64,000 nt of DNA from Methylobacterium dankookense. GTDB taxonomy: Bacteria > Pseudomonadota > Alphaproteobacteria > Rhizobiales > Beijerinckiaceae. The stretch lies in NCBI RefSeq assembly GCF_902141855.1, contig NZ_CABFVH010000024.1:19522-83521 (forward strand), given 5' to 3'. Below the pieces are notes generated by a model. That model was given only the letters and a program-made list of their open reading frames with translations, did not search any database and was not told the origin of the DNA. The position numbers and the translations under genes were made by a program. The first letter of the stretch is position 1. The number at the start of each line of letters is the position of its first letter. Positions 49,615 to 60,204 of the stretch are shown here, one piece after another.

Positions 49615-49994
49615 TGACCGAGGCTCCGCTTCAGCTCGGCGCTGAGCGCGTCGTAGCGGCTGTTGGCGCGGGCGACGTAGAGGCCCGTCAGTATGAAGGC
49701 GAAGACGATCACGCCCACGCCGAGCACGAGCCCGAGCGAGCTGGTGGTGCCGATCTTCACGGCAAGAAGCGATTTGTCGAAAGCGATGAGGCCGATGAAG
49801 CCGAAATAGACCACCAACATCAGACCCGTCAGGATCCAGCTGAACCGCGTCCGCTCGGAGACGAGTTGCCGGAACTGAGGGCTCTGGACGATGCGGTCGA
49901 CGGGGGTGCCGGTTTCGGCACGAACGGGCTGTGACGTCGGAGTGGTCGATGCAGGCGGCCGTCCCGTAACGTCGAGGCTGTGTGTCGGACTCAT
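49611..49994 (-). CDS. DUF485 membrane protein (YjcH-like)
   Basis: This 127-aa inner membrane protein of the DUF485/YjcH family is the usual partner of ActP in acs-yjcH-actP operons. Two membrane spans are seen (SWILTGLMLVVYFGFIGLIA and SLGLVLGVGVIVFAFILTGL), with a conserved N-terminal DRIVQSPQFRQLVSERTRFS. The long variable N-terminal tail before it is Pro/Thr-rich. It overlaps actP by 4 bp and lies 27 bp after acs. Confidence 0.92.
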
Positions 49995-50021
49995 CGCGAT
50001 CCCTCCCTAATCTTATTTCGT

Positions 50022-51977
<1,956 letters not shown>

Positions 51978-52074
51978 AGAATCCCCCCTAACCGTGGCCA
52001 TTCAAATGACCTAGGTTGGGATAACCGTATGTTCGGCCTTTTAGTTGCGGCAACGGGGAACATGAAGACTCAAT

Positions 52075-52105
52075 TTGCAGTGCAATAAATTTTACTGCGT
52101 CGCAT
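52075..52105. promoter_or_regulatory. Paired TGC-N3-GCA palindromes between acs and phaA
   Basis: TTGCAGTGCAA (52075-52085) and TGCGTCGCA (52096-52104) are perfect in their outer arms and lie 20 bp centre to centre, about two helical turns. TGC-N3-GCA-type sites are bound by PhaR, the PHB-responsive repressor of many Alphaproteobacteria. The site is about 100 bp from acs and 145 bp from phaA, in an AT-richer stretch, so it may govern either. Confidence 0.55.
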
Positions 52106-52250
52106 ATACGACATGTCTCGGCCCATACTGAGGATGCTATGTCCGAGCCTCACAATCTAACAAGATCTCCACTTTTGTTACCCATGCGCCGTTTTGATCC
52201 AGACGAAGCGCGCCATCTGGCGAGCTCCCATTTTTAGTCGAGGTATTCCA

Positions 52251-53435
52251 ATGGCAGGCAGCGAGGAGATCGTCATCGTCGGTGCGGCGCGCACCCCCGT
52301 GGGCTCGTTCGGCGGCGCCTTCGGCTCGGTGCCCGCCCACGAACTCGGCGCCACCGCGATCAAGGCGGCGCTGGAGCGGGCCCAGGTCTCGCCCGACGAC
52401 GTGGACGAGGTGATCTTCGGGCAGGTGCTCACCGCGGGCGCCGGCCAGAACCCGGCCCGCCAGGCCGCGATCAAGGCCGGCATCCCCGAGAAGGCCACGG
52501 CCTGGGGTCTCAATCAGGTCTGCGGCTCGGGTCTGCGCACCGTCGCGGTCGGCATGCAGCAGATCCAGAACGGCGACGCCACGGTCATCGTGGCCGGCGG
52601 CCAGGAGTCGATGTCGCTCTCGCCCCACTGCCAGTACCTGCGCGGCGGCCAGAAGATGGGCGACATCAAGCTCATCGACACGATGATCAAGGACGGGCTC
52701 TGGGACGCCTTCAACGGCTACCACATGGGCACCACCGCCGAGAACGTCGCCCAGGCCTTCCAGCTCACCCGCGAGCAGCAGGACGCCTTCGCGACCCGCT
52801 CGCAGAACAAGGCCGAGGCCGCCCGCAAGGAGGGCCGCTTCAAGGACGAGATCGTCCCCGTCACCGTGCCGGGCCGCAAGGGCGACGTGGTGGTCGACAC
52901 CGACGAGTACATCCGCGACGGCGCGACCCTCGAGGCGATGGCCAAGCTCAAGCCCGCCTTCTCGAAGGACGGCACGGTCACGGCCGCCAACGCCTCGGGC
53001 CTCAACGACGGCGCCGCGGCCATCGTGCTGATGTCGGCCTCCGAGGCGGAGCGGCGCGGCCTCAAGCCGCTGGCCAAGATCAAGTCCTGGGCGACCGCGG
53101 GCGTCGACCCGAAGATCATGGGCACCGGCCCGATCCCGGCCTCGCGCAAGGCCCTCGACAAGGCGGGCTGGAAGCCCGGCGACCTCGACCTGATCGAGGC
53201 CAACGAGGCCTTCGCCGCCCAGGCGCTCGCCGTGAACAAGGACATGGGCTGGGACGACGCGAAGGTGAACGTCAACGGCGGCGCCATCGCCATCGGCCAC
53301 CCGATCGGCGCCTCGGGCGCGCGCGTCCTCGTCACCCTGCTGCACGAGATGCAGCGCCGCGATGCCAAGAAGGGGCTGGCCACGCTCTGCATCGGCGGCG
53401 GCATGGGCGTCGCCATGTGCCTCGAGCGGCCCTGA
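52251..53435 (+). CDS. phaA: Acetyl-CoA acetyltransferase (beta-ketothiolase)
   Basis: This 394-aa biosynthetic thiolase condenses two acetyl-CoA molecules into acetoacetyl-CoA for PHB. The nucleophilic Cys lies in LNQVCGSGLRTVAVG, the catalytic His in AIGHPIGASGAR, and the second Cys in ATLCIGGGMGVAM. The ATG at 52251, after a GAGG site, fits the family length, and upstream in-frame codons are not used. It forms a phaA-phaB-phasin group with genes 39 and 43 bp apart. Confidence 0.95.
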   Translation: MAGSEEIVIVGAARTPVGSFGGAFGSVPAHELGATAIKAALERAQVSPDDVDEVIFGQVLTAGAGQNPARQAAIKAGIPEKATAWGLNQVCGSGLRTVAVGMQQIQNGDATVIVAGGQESMSLSPHCQYLRGGQKMGDIKLIDTMIKDGLWDAFNGYHMGTTAENVAQAFQLTREQQDAFATRSQNKAEAARKEGRFKDEIVPVTVPGRKGDVVVDTDEYIRDGATLEAMAKLKPAFSKDGTVTAANASGLNDGAAAIVLMSASEAERRGLKPLAKIKSWATAGVDPKIMGTGPIPASRKALDKAGWKPGDLDLIEANEAFAAQALAVNKDMGWDDAKVNVNGGAIAIGHPIGASGARVLVTLLHEMQRRDAKKGLATLCIGGGMGVAMCLERP

Positions 53436-53474
53436 GCGTCACCTAAACCGAAGCAAGAACACACGGAGGAAACC

Positions 53475-54203
53475 ATGGCTCAAGGACGCGTCGCCCTCGT
53501 CACCGGCGGCACCCGCGGCATCGGCGCGGCGATCTCGAAGCGGCTGAAGGACAAGGGCTACCGCGTGGCCGCCAATTACGGCGGCAACGACGAGGCCGCC
53601 AACGCCTTCAAGGCCGAGACGGGCATCCCGGTCTTCAAGTTCGACGTGGGCGACCTCGCGAGCTGCGAGGCGGGCATCAAGGCGATCGAGGCGGAGCTCG
53701 GCCCGGTCGAGGTGCTCGTCAACAATGCCGGCATCACCCGCGACGGCGCCTTCCACAAGATGACCTTCGAGAAGTGGCAGGCGGTGATCCGCACCAACCT
53801 CGACTCGATGTTCACCTGCACCCGGCCACTGATCGACGGCATGCGCAGCCGCAACGTCGGGCGCATCATCATCATCTCGTCGATCAACGGCCAGAAGGGC
53901 CAGGCCGGCCAGACCAACTACTCGGCCGCCAAGGCCGGCGTGATCGGCTTCGCCAAGGCGCTGGCCCAGGAGAGCGCCGCCAAGGGCATCACCGTCAACG
54001 TGATCGCGCCCGGCTACATCGCCACCGACATGGTGATGGCCGTGCCGGAGGACATCCGCAACAAGATCATCTCGACGATCCCGACCGGTCGCCTCGGCGA
54101 GGCCGACGAGATCGCCCACGCGGTCGAGTACCTGGCCAGCGACGAGGCCGGCTTCATCAACGGCTCGACGCTGACCATCAACGGCGGCCAACACTTCGTG
54201 TGA
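53475..54203 (+). CDS. phaB: NADPH acetoacetyl-CoA reductase
   Basis: This 242-aa short-chain dehydrogenase reduces acetoacetyl-CoA to (R)-3-hydroxybutyryl-CoA. It has a cofactor loop TGGTRGIGAAI, NNAG in LVNNAGITRDG, and a catalytic triad in SSINGQKGQAGQTNYSAAKA (Ser, Tyr, Lys). The NYGGNDEAAN region favours NADPH. An excellent GGAGGA ribosome site precedes it. It lies between phaA and the phasin. PHA synthase phaC is not in this window and must be elsewhere. Confidence 0.95.
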   Translation: MAQGRVALVTGGTRGIGAAISKRLKDKGYRVAANYGGNDEAANAFKAETGIPVFKFDVGDLASCEAGIKAIEAELGPVEVLVNNAGITRDGAFHKMTFEKWQAVIRTNLDSMFTCTRPLIDGMRSRNVGRIIIISSINGQKGQAGQTNYSAAKAGVIGFAKALAQESAAKGITVNVIAPGYIATDMVMAVPEDIRNKIISTIPTGRLGEADEIAHAVEYLASDEAGFINGSTLTINGGQHFV

Positions 54204-54246
54204 GGCGCGGTGGCGCGAAAGATCTGATGTCGACGAGGAGGCTCCC

Positions 54247-54660
54247 GTGAATATGAATCCAGGCTTTGAAATCCCCGGCGCGATGCGCGAGTTCGCCGAG
54301 AAAAGCATCGGCCAAGCCCGACAAGCATTTGACAGCTTCATCAACACGGCGCGCCGGACGGCCGAGACGACCCGGGACTCCGCGGATCTGGCTCGCAAGA
54401 GTACGCAGGACGCAGGAAGCCACGCCTTCCAAGCTGCCGAGCAGAACGTGCACGCCACGCTCGACTTCGCGCAGAAGCTGATCCAGGCGAAAAGCCTACA
54501 GGAGGCGATGCAGCTTCAGGCCGAGTTCACCCGAAGCCAATTCGCCGCCGTGCAGGCGCAGACGAAAGAGTTCGGCAGCATCACCCAGGGTGCGATGAAG
54601 CAAGGTACTGAGCAGTTCCGCGACGCGGTGCGCGACGCAGCGGACCAGTCGCGCACGTAG
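54247..54660 (+). CDS. Phasin-family protein
   Basis: This 137-aa helical phasin coats PHB granules. The core (FAEKSIGQARQAFDSFINTA and AFQAAEQNVHATLDFAQKLI, then AKSLQEAMQLQAEFTRSQF) matches phasin_2-type proteins. A GTG at 54247 follows AGGAGG, and an ATG two codons later is the alternative. It is 43 bp after phaB, so it is probably co-transcribed. It is Ala/Gln-rich and amphipathic as expected. Confidence 0.9.
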   Translation: MNMNPGFEIPGAMREFAEKSIGQARQAFDSFINTARRTAETTRDSADLARKSTQDAGSHAFQAAEQNVHATLDFAQKLIQAKSLQEAMQLQAEFTRSQFAAVQAQTKEFGSITQGAMKQGTEQFRDAVRDAADQSRT

Positions 54661-55500
54661 GACGCACGCGAGCCTGCATCGCGATTCCGGCGCGGACAAG
54701 GCGTCTGCGACGAGCGGGCCGAGCGAACTGTCCGCCGTTATGGAACCCGGCGGACACGTACCGCCGCCGCCATGCTTCCGGCCCCGCGTGCGCGGCTTTC
54801 CCATCGGCCCCAGAGCTGGGGTTCCCTGCAGGTCGATGCCTCGATCCGTAGTGCCCCTGGCGGGGCTGCCAGGATCGAGGCCTCCCGCGCATGGCAGCAT
54901 CTCCCGTCGATTTTCGTTGTCGGTCGCCGCGCTCTTGCCGGCATGGAGTTCGTCGCCCTGCTCGATGCGCGTACGGCACGCCCGGGCCCCCGGCACTGCC
55001 GCATCGTTCAAGCCGCACAGGCCGACGACGCGACCCCAGCCGGAGCGGGATTTGACTGCCCAGCGCTCCGCGGCATCCTCCCGGCAAAGGCAGTCATGAT
55101 CCGGCACACCCGCGCGTGGCACCATTGGGTCCCATCCTGCGAGCCGCCCACGAGGCGAAGGCCGCGGAACCGCTCCCGTTCCGCCCGGTGGGCCCGTGCA
55201 CGTCCGTTCCACGAGCATTGTGTCGCCGATACATCCATGCAACGAAGCCGTGTCCGTACACGACGATGCGTGAAAGCCCGGGCCGGCGTGACCCGGTCAT
55301 GGGGCGAGGAGCGGCCGCGTCGGGAGCCTGTCAGCACGGTCGCGCAGCATCTGGCGATCTGGAGTACGGCGCATTGCGCGTCACCGGCGAGCCACGCCCG
55401 CTAGCGCAACGGCGCATATGTCTCTCGGACATTTGCGACAGATGGGGGTGACCGGAAGGCTGAGCAGGCATTTCGTAGCCCGACGGTCAGGGAGGGTGGC
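54661..55500 (+). other. Long stretch with no supportable gene
   Basis: 840 bp between the phasin and a PAS gene carry frames on both strands up to about 250 residues, but they are rich in Arg, Pro and Cys and have no start signals or domain. A decayed gene is possible. No terminator was clear. Confidence 0.4.
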
Positions 55501-56283
55501 GTGTTTCCAAACGACGACGAGTTCGAGTTGCTCGGATCTGACCGGGGGTGGAGCTGTGACCCCGCCCGCGCGGAGGCGTTCGAACAGTTCGCCGCGCCGG
55601 TCTACACCACCGACGCGGACGGCTGGTTGACCTACTATAACGATGCGGCGGCCGAGCTTTGGGGCTACCGCCCTGAACTCGGCAAGACGCGTTGGTGCGG
55701 CTCCTGGCGCACCTTCACCACGGACGGCGTGCCTCTGCCGCCGGACCGGTGCCCGATGGCCGTGGCGCTCAAGGAAAGGCGAGCGGTGCGCGGGGTACAG
55801 CTCGTATTGGAGCGGCCGGATGGCACGCGTATTCAGTTCATGCCCTACCCGACACCGCTCCGGGACGCCACCGGGACCTTGGTCGCCGCCTCGAACGTGC
55901 TTTTGGAGATCAAGGACCCGCGGTGGCCTGATCTGAGCGATCCCGCCGCCCACGATTGGGCCTTGTTGGCATCGCCGCCGCTGCCTGCCGACCTGAATCC
56001 GGACGATCTGACGGGCTGCCTACAGGCGACGCTTGCCGCGCAGGCGGATGTCGAGTTCGGGTATTGCATCGACTGTGAGCGCTTGGATGATTGGTCTGGG
56101 CCGGCCGCCGAGAAGGAGCGCATCCTGCATCAGCTTGAGCAGAAGCGGCAGCGGCAGCGTGCCGGCCTCAACGAGCGGCTGGAGCAGCTGCAGCGGCGTG
56201 CCAGGGAGATCCTGGCGCACGGCCGGGCCGAAGCGGGTCAGGGGGCGCAACTCCCCTGGGCCCAATCGACGGCGGTGCATTGA
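55501..56283 (+). CDS. PAS-domain protein with coiled-coil end
   Basis: This 260-aa soluble protein has a PAS domain (about 25-140: FAAPVYTTDADGWLTYYNDA, AAELWGYRPELGKTRWCGSW, RPDGTRIQFMPYPTPLRDAT) and a C-terminal helical part with a likely coiled coil (AAEKERILHQLEQKRQRQRA). No kinase, HTH or other output is visible, so it probably acts through a partner. The start is a GTG. It is convergent with phaZ, 48 bp apart. It may sense a redox or light signal, with no direct evidence. Confidence 0.75.
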   Translation: MFPNDDEFELLGSDRGWSCDPARAEAFEQFAAPVYTTDADGWLTYYNDAAAELWGYRPELGKTRWCGSWRTFTTDGVPLPPDRCPMAVALKERRAVRGVQLVLERPDGTRIQFMPYPTPLRDATGTLVAASNVLLEIKDPRWPDLSDPAAHDWALLASPPLPADLNPDDLTGCLQATLAAQADVEFGYCIDCERLDDWSGPAAEKERILHQLEQKRQRQRAGLNERLEQLQRRAREILAHGRAEAGQGAQLPWAQSTAVH

Positions 56284-56331
56284 TCGTGCCGAACCGGGTC
56301 TAGGGGCCCGGCAGCACTGCTGAATCCGATC

Positions 56332-57615
56332 TCACGCGTGCAACGCGGCCGGTTCGGCGTTCGACAGGGACGCCGCATTTGCGATCGACATCGGGCCAAG
56401 ATGGGCATCGGGGCCTGCCAAAACCTCGATGGTATCGACGTGGGCCTCGATGAAGGCCGCGATCTCCGGCACGATCTCGGCGCGGAAGCGCGAGCCGTTG
56501 AAGATGCCGTAGTGACCCGCCCCCATCTGGAGGTGGTAGGCCTTCTTCTCAGCCGGCAGGCTCGTGGTGAGATCAAGCGCGGCACGGGTCTGGCCGATGC
56601 CGGTGATGTCGTCCTTCTCACCCTCGATCGCCATCAGCGCACAGCGCCGGATCGCGGTGAGATCAACAGGCTTACTGCGGTGGCGCATCACGCCTCGTGG
56701 CAGTTGGTGCTCGATGAACACGCGCTCGACTGTCTGGAGGTAGTACTCGGCCGTGAGGTCCATGACAGCGAGGTACTCGTCGTAGAACTCGCGGTGCTTG
56801 GCAGCCGAGTCGCCATCCCCCTGCACGAGGTGGTTGAACATGTCCCAGTGCGCGGTTTGGTGCCGATCAAGGTTCATGCTGATGAACCCGGCGAGTTGCA
56901 GGAATCCGGGGTAGACCCTGCGGCCGTAGCCGGGATGCGGCCAGGGTACCGGGTGGATGCAGTTCTGCTCGAACCACCCGATCTTCCGCTCCTGCGGGAG
57001 CCTGTTCACCGCGGTCGGCGAGCGGCGGGTGTCGATGGGCCCGCCCACCAGCACGGCTGAGCGGGGCACTAGCGGGTGATCCTCCGCCTCCATGCGCGCG
57101 ATGGCGGCCAGCACCGGCACGGAGGGCTGACACACGGCCATGACGTGCAGGTCGGGCCCGAGCGCCTCGAACAGCGCCATGCAGTAGTCGATGTAGTCAT
57201 CCAGATCGAAGCGGCCGGCTGAGAGGGAGACCTCCTTGGCGTCCGCCCAGTCGGTGATGAACACCTGATGCGTGTCGAGGAAGGCCGCCACCGTGCCCCG
57301 CAGCAGCGTGGCGTAGTGGCCGGAGAGCGGGGCCACCAGCAGCAGCTTCGGCTTGGCCGAGGGCTCGCCGAAGGCGATCACCCGGCAGAACGGCCGCTGC
57401 CAGACGACACGCTCGCTCGTGGGCAGTCCGAAGCTCGGCTTGGCGTAGCTGCGCGTGCCGCGCTCGAACAACTCGCAGGAGGCGACTATGGCACGGCTGC
57501 TGGGTGTGTAGGCAAGTGGGCTGAAGGGGTTCTGGTAGGCTGTCTTGGCGACGCCGGCTGCCATGCGGGCAGGGGAGAGCATCAGATCGCAGGCGTCACG
57601 CATCAGGTACAGCAT
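56332..57615 (-). CDS. phaZ: Intracellular PHB depolymerase
   Basis: This 427-aa enzyme degrades stored polyhydroxybutyrate in the cytoplasm. It resembles the PhaZ family with a Cys nucleophile (MAVCQPSVPVLAAIARM), an N-terminal MLYLMRDACDLMLSPARMAA and the late MGAGHYGIFNGSRFR with catalytic His. The length is standard. ATG at 57615 has a GAGGGAA site. Together with phaA, phaB and a phasin, the window encodes synthesis precursors, granule coat and mobilisation, but no PHA synthase. It is not in an operon. Confidence 0.92.
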   Translation of the reverse strand: MLYLMRDACDLMLSPARMAAGVAKTAYQNPFSPLAYTPSSRAIVASCELFERGTRSYAKPSFGLPTSERVVWQRPFCRVIAFGEPSAKPKLLLVAPLSGHYATLLRGTVAAFLDTHQVFITDWADAKEVSLSAGRFDLDDYIDYCMALFEALGPDLHVMAVCQPSVPVLAAIARMEAEDHPLVPRSAVLVGGPIDTRRSPTAVNRLPQERKIGWFEQNCIHPVPWPHPGYGRRVYPGFLQLAGFISMNLDRHQTAHWDMFNHLVQGDGDSAAKHREFYDEYLAVMDLTAEYYLQTVERVFIEHQLPRGVMRHRSKPVDLTAIRRCALMAIEGEKDDITGIGQTRAALDLTTSLPAEKKAYHLQMGAGHYGIFNGSRFRAEIVPEIAAFIEAHVDTIEVLAGPDAHLGPMSIANAASLSNAEPAALHA

Positions 57616-57900
57616 ACGGGTGTTCCCTCTCGGCTGCCTCGGAGCCGCTGGTCTGTGAGGTGCCTAACGCTCCGGCACTATGTTGCGTTGCGTTTAGGCA
57701 CGACGCGTCTGCGGATTGAGCAGTTTGCACGCGCTCCCGCGCATCGTCACTCCCTTGCCAACTCAGCTTCCCGGCTAGGGCACGCAAAACGCATCCGATG
57801 GTGCCGGCTGGCAACATAGTTCACCGCGCACTCGGTGAGAGCCTCCCGCCTCGGGCATCTTCCATACTGGGGGTAAAATTTACCATAAAGCGCGAAAGGG

Positions 57901-57918
57901 CCCGTCCTTCAGGGCGGG
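57901..57918 (+). other. Hairpin at the left of a TnpB fragment
   Basis: CCCGTCC and GGGCGGG flank a TTCA loop. Such a stem commonly lies near tnpB genes of IS200/IS605-type elements. It marks the remaining left part of that element. The 285 bp between phaZ and this hairpin carry no gene. Confidence 0.45.
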
Positions 57919-57982
57919 GATGAAGAGCGCCGGCGGCGAGAGCCGCCTTGTCAACGTTCCCGTTGCGTTCTAGCTTCGCCGC

Positions 57983-58231
57983 GTGCTTCGCCGTCAGTCA
58001 TACCGGTTCGAGCTCCGGCCCGACGGCGCGCAGGTCCGGCTCTCCCGCCGGTCCTCGGGCGCGCGCCGCTACGTCTTCAACAGGGCGCTCGCCCTGCAGA
58101 AGGAACGGCGGGCCAAGGGCGAGAAGCACCTCTCCTACGCCGGCCTCTGCAAGTCCCTCACCGCCTGGAAGGCGGATCCCGCCGGCGGCGACCTGGCGTG
58201 GCCGTGGCCGGGAGTGAGCGTTAGGATGTGA
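57983..58231 (+). pseudogene. TnpB N-terminal fragment (IS200/IS605-type)
   Basis: The first about 65 residues (QSYRFELRPDGAQVRLSRRS, RYVFNRALALQKERRAKGEK, LSYAGLCKSLTAWKADP) match the start of RNA-guided TnpB nucleases. Homology ends near 58180-58200, and the frame stops at 58231 with unrelated residues, so the catalytic RuvC domain is missing. The guide-RNA part at the 3' end is also absent. It is an IS scar at the edge of phaZ, not a working element. Confidence 0.75.
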
Positions 58232-58321
58232 GAGGCCCGTCGTCCTAGGCCGGGACAGGACAGGGCCCGAACTGCAGCCGGCCGGGGGCCGCCTGGCCGA
58301 CTCAACGGGTCACGAATCAAT

Positions 58322-59215
58322 TCAGACGGAGCCCGCGCCCTTCGTCCGCGCGATCGCCATGAGTGCGTCCACGTCGGAGACGAGGTCGTCCGCTTCGGGC
58401 GCGCCGCGACCGCGCACCGGCGGCGCCCGGCTTGCCTGCCTGACCGAACTTGCGAGGCAGGCAAGCCAATCCGCGACCTTCGCACGTTCGAAAGTGGCGG
58501 TCTGGTGGTGTCCGACAATGAAGGCGGCCGCCTCGGCGATCCCGCGACTTACGAGATCCTCCGGCAGAAATCCCGCGGCGTGCCAAGATGCCGGCACGAC
58601 ACCGTCACGGTCGAGGCGAACCAGTTCGTTGATCAGGCGTCCGATCTCTGGCGTCGCGGCATCGCGCGCTTGCCTATCAAGCCTGTCGCGCCGATCCTTC
58701 TCCGCCCTGGTCAACCCGCGGACCCGGACGGCCCTTCGGTCCCGGACCACGAACTGCATCTCTCGATCGAGCAGCCGGAACCTTGGAAGGCCGGCTTCCG
58801 TGCCGGCGATCGCGACGAGGCGCAACCGGACGCATTGGCCGGCGAACATGCCGGCCATCTCGTATGCACGCGGATCGGGGTCGGGGCGCGGGTACCGTTC
58901 GATACGCCCGGCCCGCTGCCTGGCGAGGCGATCATGCGCCGCTACGAACTCGGGCAGGCTCAGGAGTTCCTCGCCGCCGAAGAACCCGAGCAGCAGCGCG
59001 TTCAAGGCTACGGCCTGGTTAGGACGGGTGCGCGGCTCGTGCCGTGCGAACGCGCCCTCGAAGGACCGTCGGCAGAGAGCCGGATCCCCCTTTGGAAGCG
59101 TCGTCGCGCCGTCCGGCATGGTGCCTAATCGTCGCGGTGCGAAGTCGAACATGCTGACCGCATCGACGCCGATACCCCGGGGTTGGCGTCCATCTCTCTC
59201 GTCCTGGTCGGGCAT
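58322..59215 (-). CDS. Protein of unknown function, 297 aa
   Basis: This frame encodes a soluble, Arg/Asp-rich protein. Its middle (ALNALLLGFFGGEELLSLPE, FVAAHDRLARQRAGRIERYP) and later MFAGQCVRLRLVAIAGTEAG and RLLDREMQFVVRDRRAVRVR look like a folded domain. The C-terminal part has helices (AEAAAFIVGHHQTATFERAK, VADWLACLASSVRQA). The ATG at 59215 has an AAGGA site. I do not recognise a family. It lies alone between an IS fragment and a long empty stretch, so it could be accessory. Confidence 0.55.
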   Translation of the reverse strand: MPDQDERDGRQPRGIGVDAVSMFDFAPRRLGTMPDGATTLPKGDPALCRRSFEGAFARHEPRTRPNQAVALNALLLGFFGGEELLSLPEFVAAHDRLARQRAGRIERYPRPDPDPRAYEMAGMFAGQCVRLRLVAIAGTEAGLPRFRLLDREMQFVVRDRRAVRVRGLTRAEKDRRDRLDRQARDAATPEIGRLINELVRLDRDGVVPASWHAAGFLPEDLVSRGIAEAAAFIVGHHQTATFERAKVADWLACLASSVRQASRAPPVRGRGAPEADDLVSDVDALMAIARTKGAGSV

Positions 59216-60204
59216 CCCGGTCCTTTCAGGCCATCGACCGCCGCGGCGGCCTACGATCGCATGCTCGACCCTTGGCAGGTTCGGCGAAACCCGGTGGCAT
59301 GCGCCATCCGTCGCGATCAGCGGTCCGGCCCTCGCCGGCACGGGTTCGGTCAAATAGAGCCGACCGGAGGCCTTGGTGGCCGTGTTCCAGCCCCACATAG
59401 CGAGGCGTCGGCGAAAAACGCCTTTGACCGTCCGATCCCGCGTACGGCCGGCCCCGGGCCGTCGGCGGCACGCATAAAAATCTGTGGACGAACACCTCGC
59501 CCCTGTACCAACCGGTGAGGTCACCAGGCGGGCGTTGGCGGTGGGACCTCATCGATCCCGGGGTTACGAATGTCGAGGATACGAAGAGGCCGGCAGTCGT
59601 CCCTGTTTTGGATCGTGGCGGGCCGATCAGTCCTCTCTATGGGAGGTAGGCCTCTCACGGAGGGGCGTACGACGAACAACAGGCAAGGGTCCCGAATGCG
59701 CGGAGCCGATCACGTCGAAGACCGCTGCGATGGTTGATACCGGCTTGCGTGACGCACGACGCATAGGGCCGTGCTTCCGCCGGGAGCACCGAGACGCTTG
59801 ACCGGCCATCGTTCCTCCCCGGCCCAGGCGCCAGCGACCAGGTCCTGGCTTTCACGTCCGGAAGCAGACGCGCAGGACAGACGAGCCCCCTAGATCGGGA
59901 AACTCGGCCTATTTCTCAGGCGTGTGATCCTGAATCCGGGTTCCGGCCCCTCATCCTAGGAACGGCGCCCAACGGTCGGATCCTCGGCGAGGCACACTCC
60001 TCCTGAGGCAATTGTTCGGAATGGCTTTACGCGAGTACCGGTGATTACTCGGTACTCACGATCGATTGAAACTCCTAAGACCCGGTCATCGAGAGGCGGT
60101 CGGCCTGCGCCCGTACGAGGGGGGAATGCCCTCAATCCAAGAAATCGCCTCTTCAGGCCGCGGGCGGGCCGGCGACGATAGCCTTGGTCACTCGGCAGGG
60201 GTTC
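59216..60204 (+). other. Long stretch with an inverted repeat, no gene
   Basis: About 990 bp show no gene I can support, and the frames are short and Arg-rich. The last 200 bp hold an inverted repeat (60033-60057) upstream of the hybrid kinase gene. Confidence 0.4.
60033..60057. repeat. Inverted repeat GAGTACCG-N9-CGGTACTC
   Basis: GAGTACCG (60033-60040) and CGGTACTC (60050-60057) are perfect 8-bp arms around a 9-bp spacer. No T-tract follows. It lies about 147 bp before the kinase ATG and could be an operator. Confidence 0.5.

Noticed and set aside
54772..55404. 210-residue plus-strand frame after the phasin
   Set aside because: Very Arg/Cys-rich with no domain, weak start and competing frames of similar length on the other strand.
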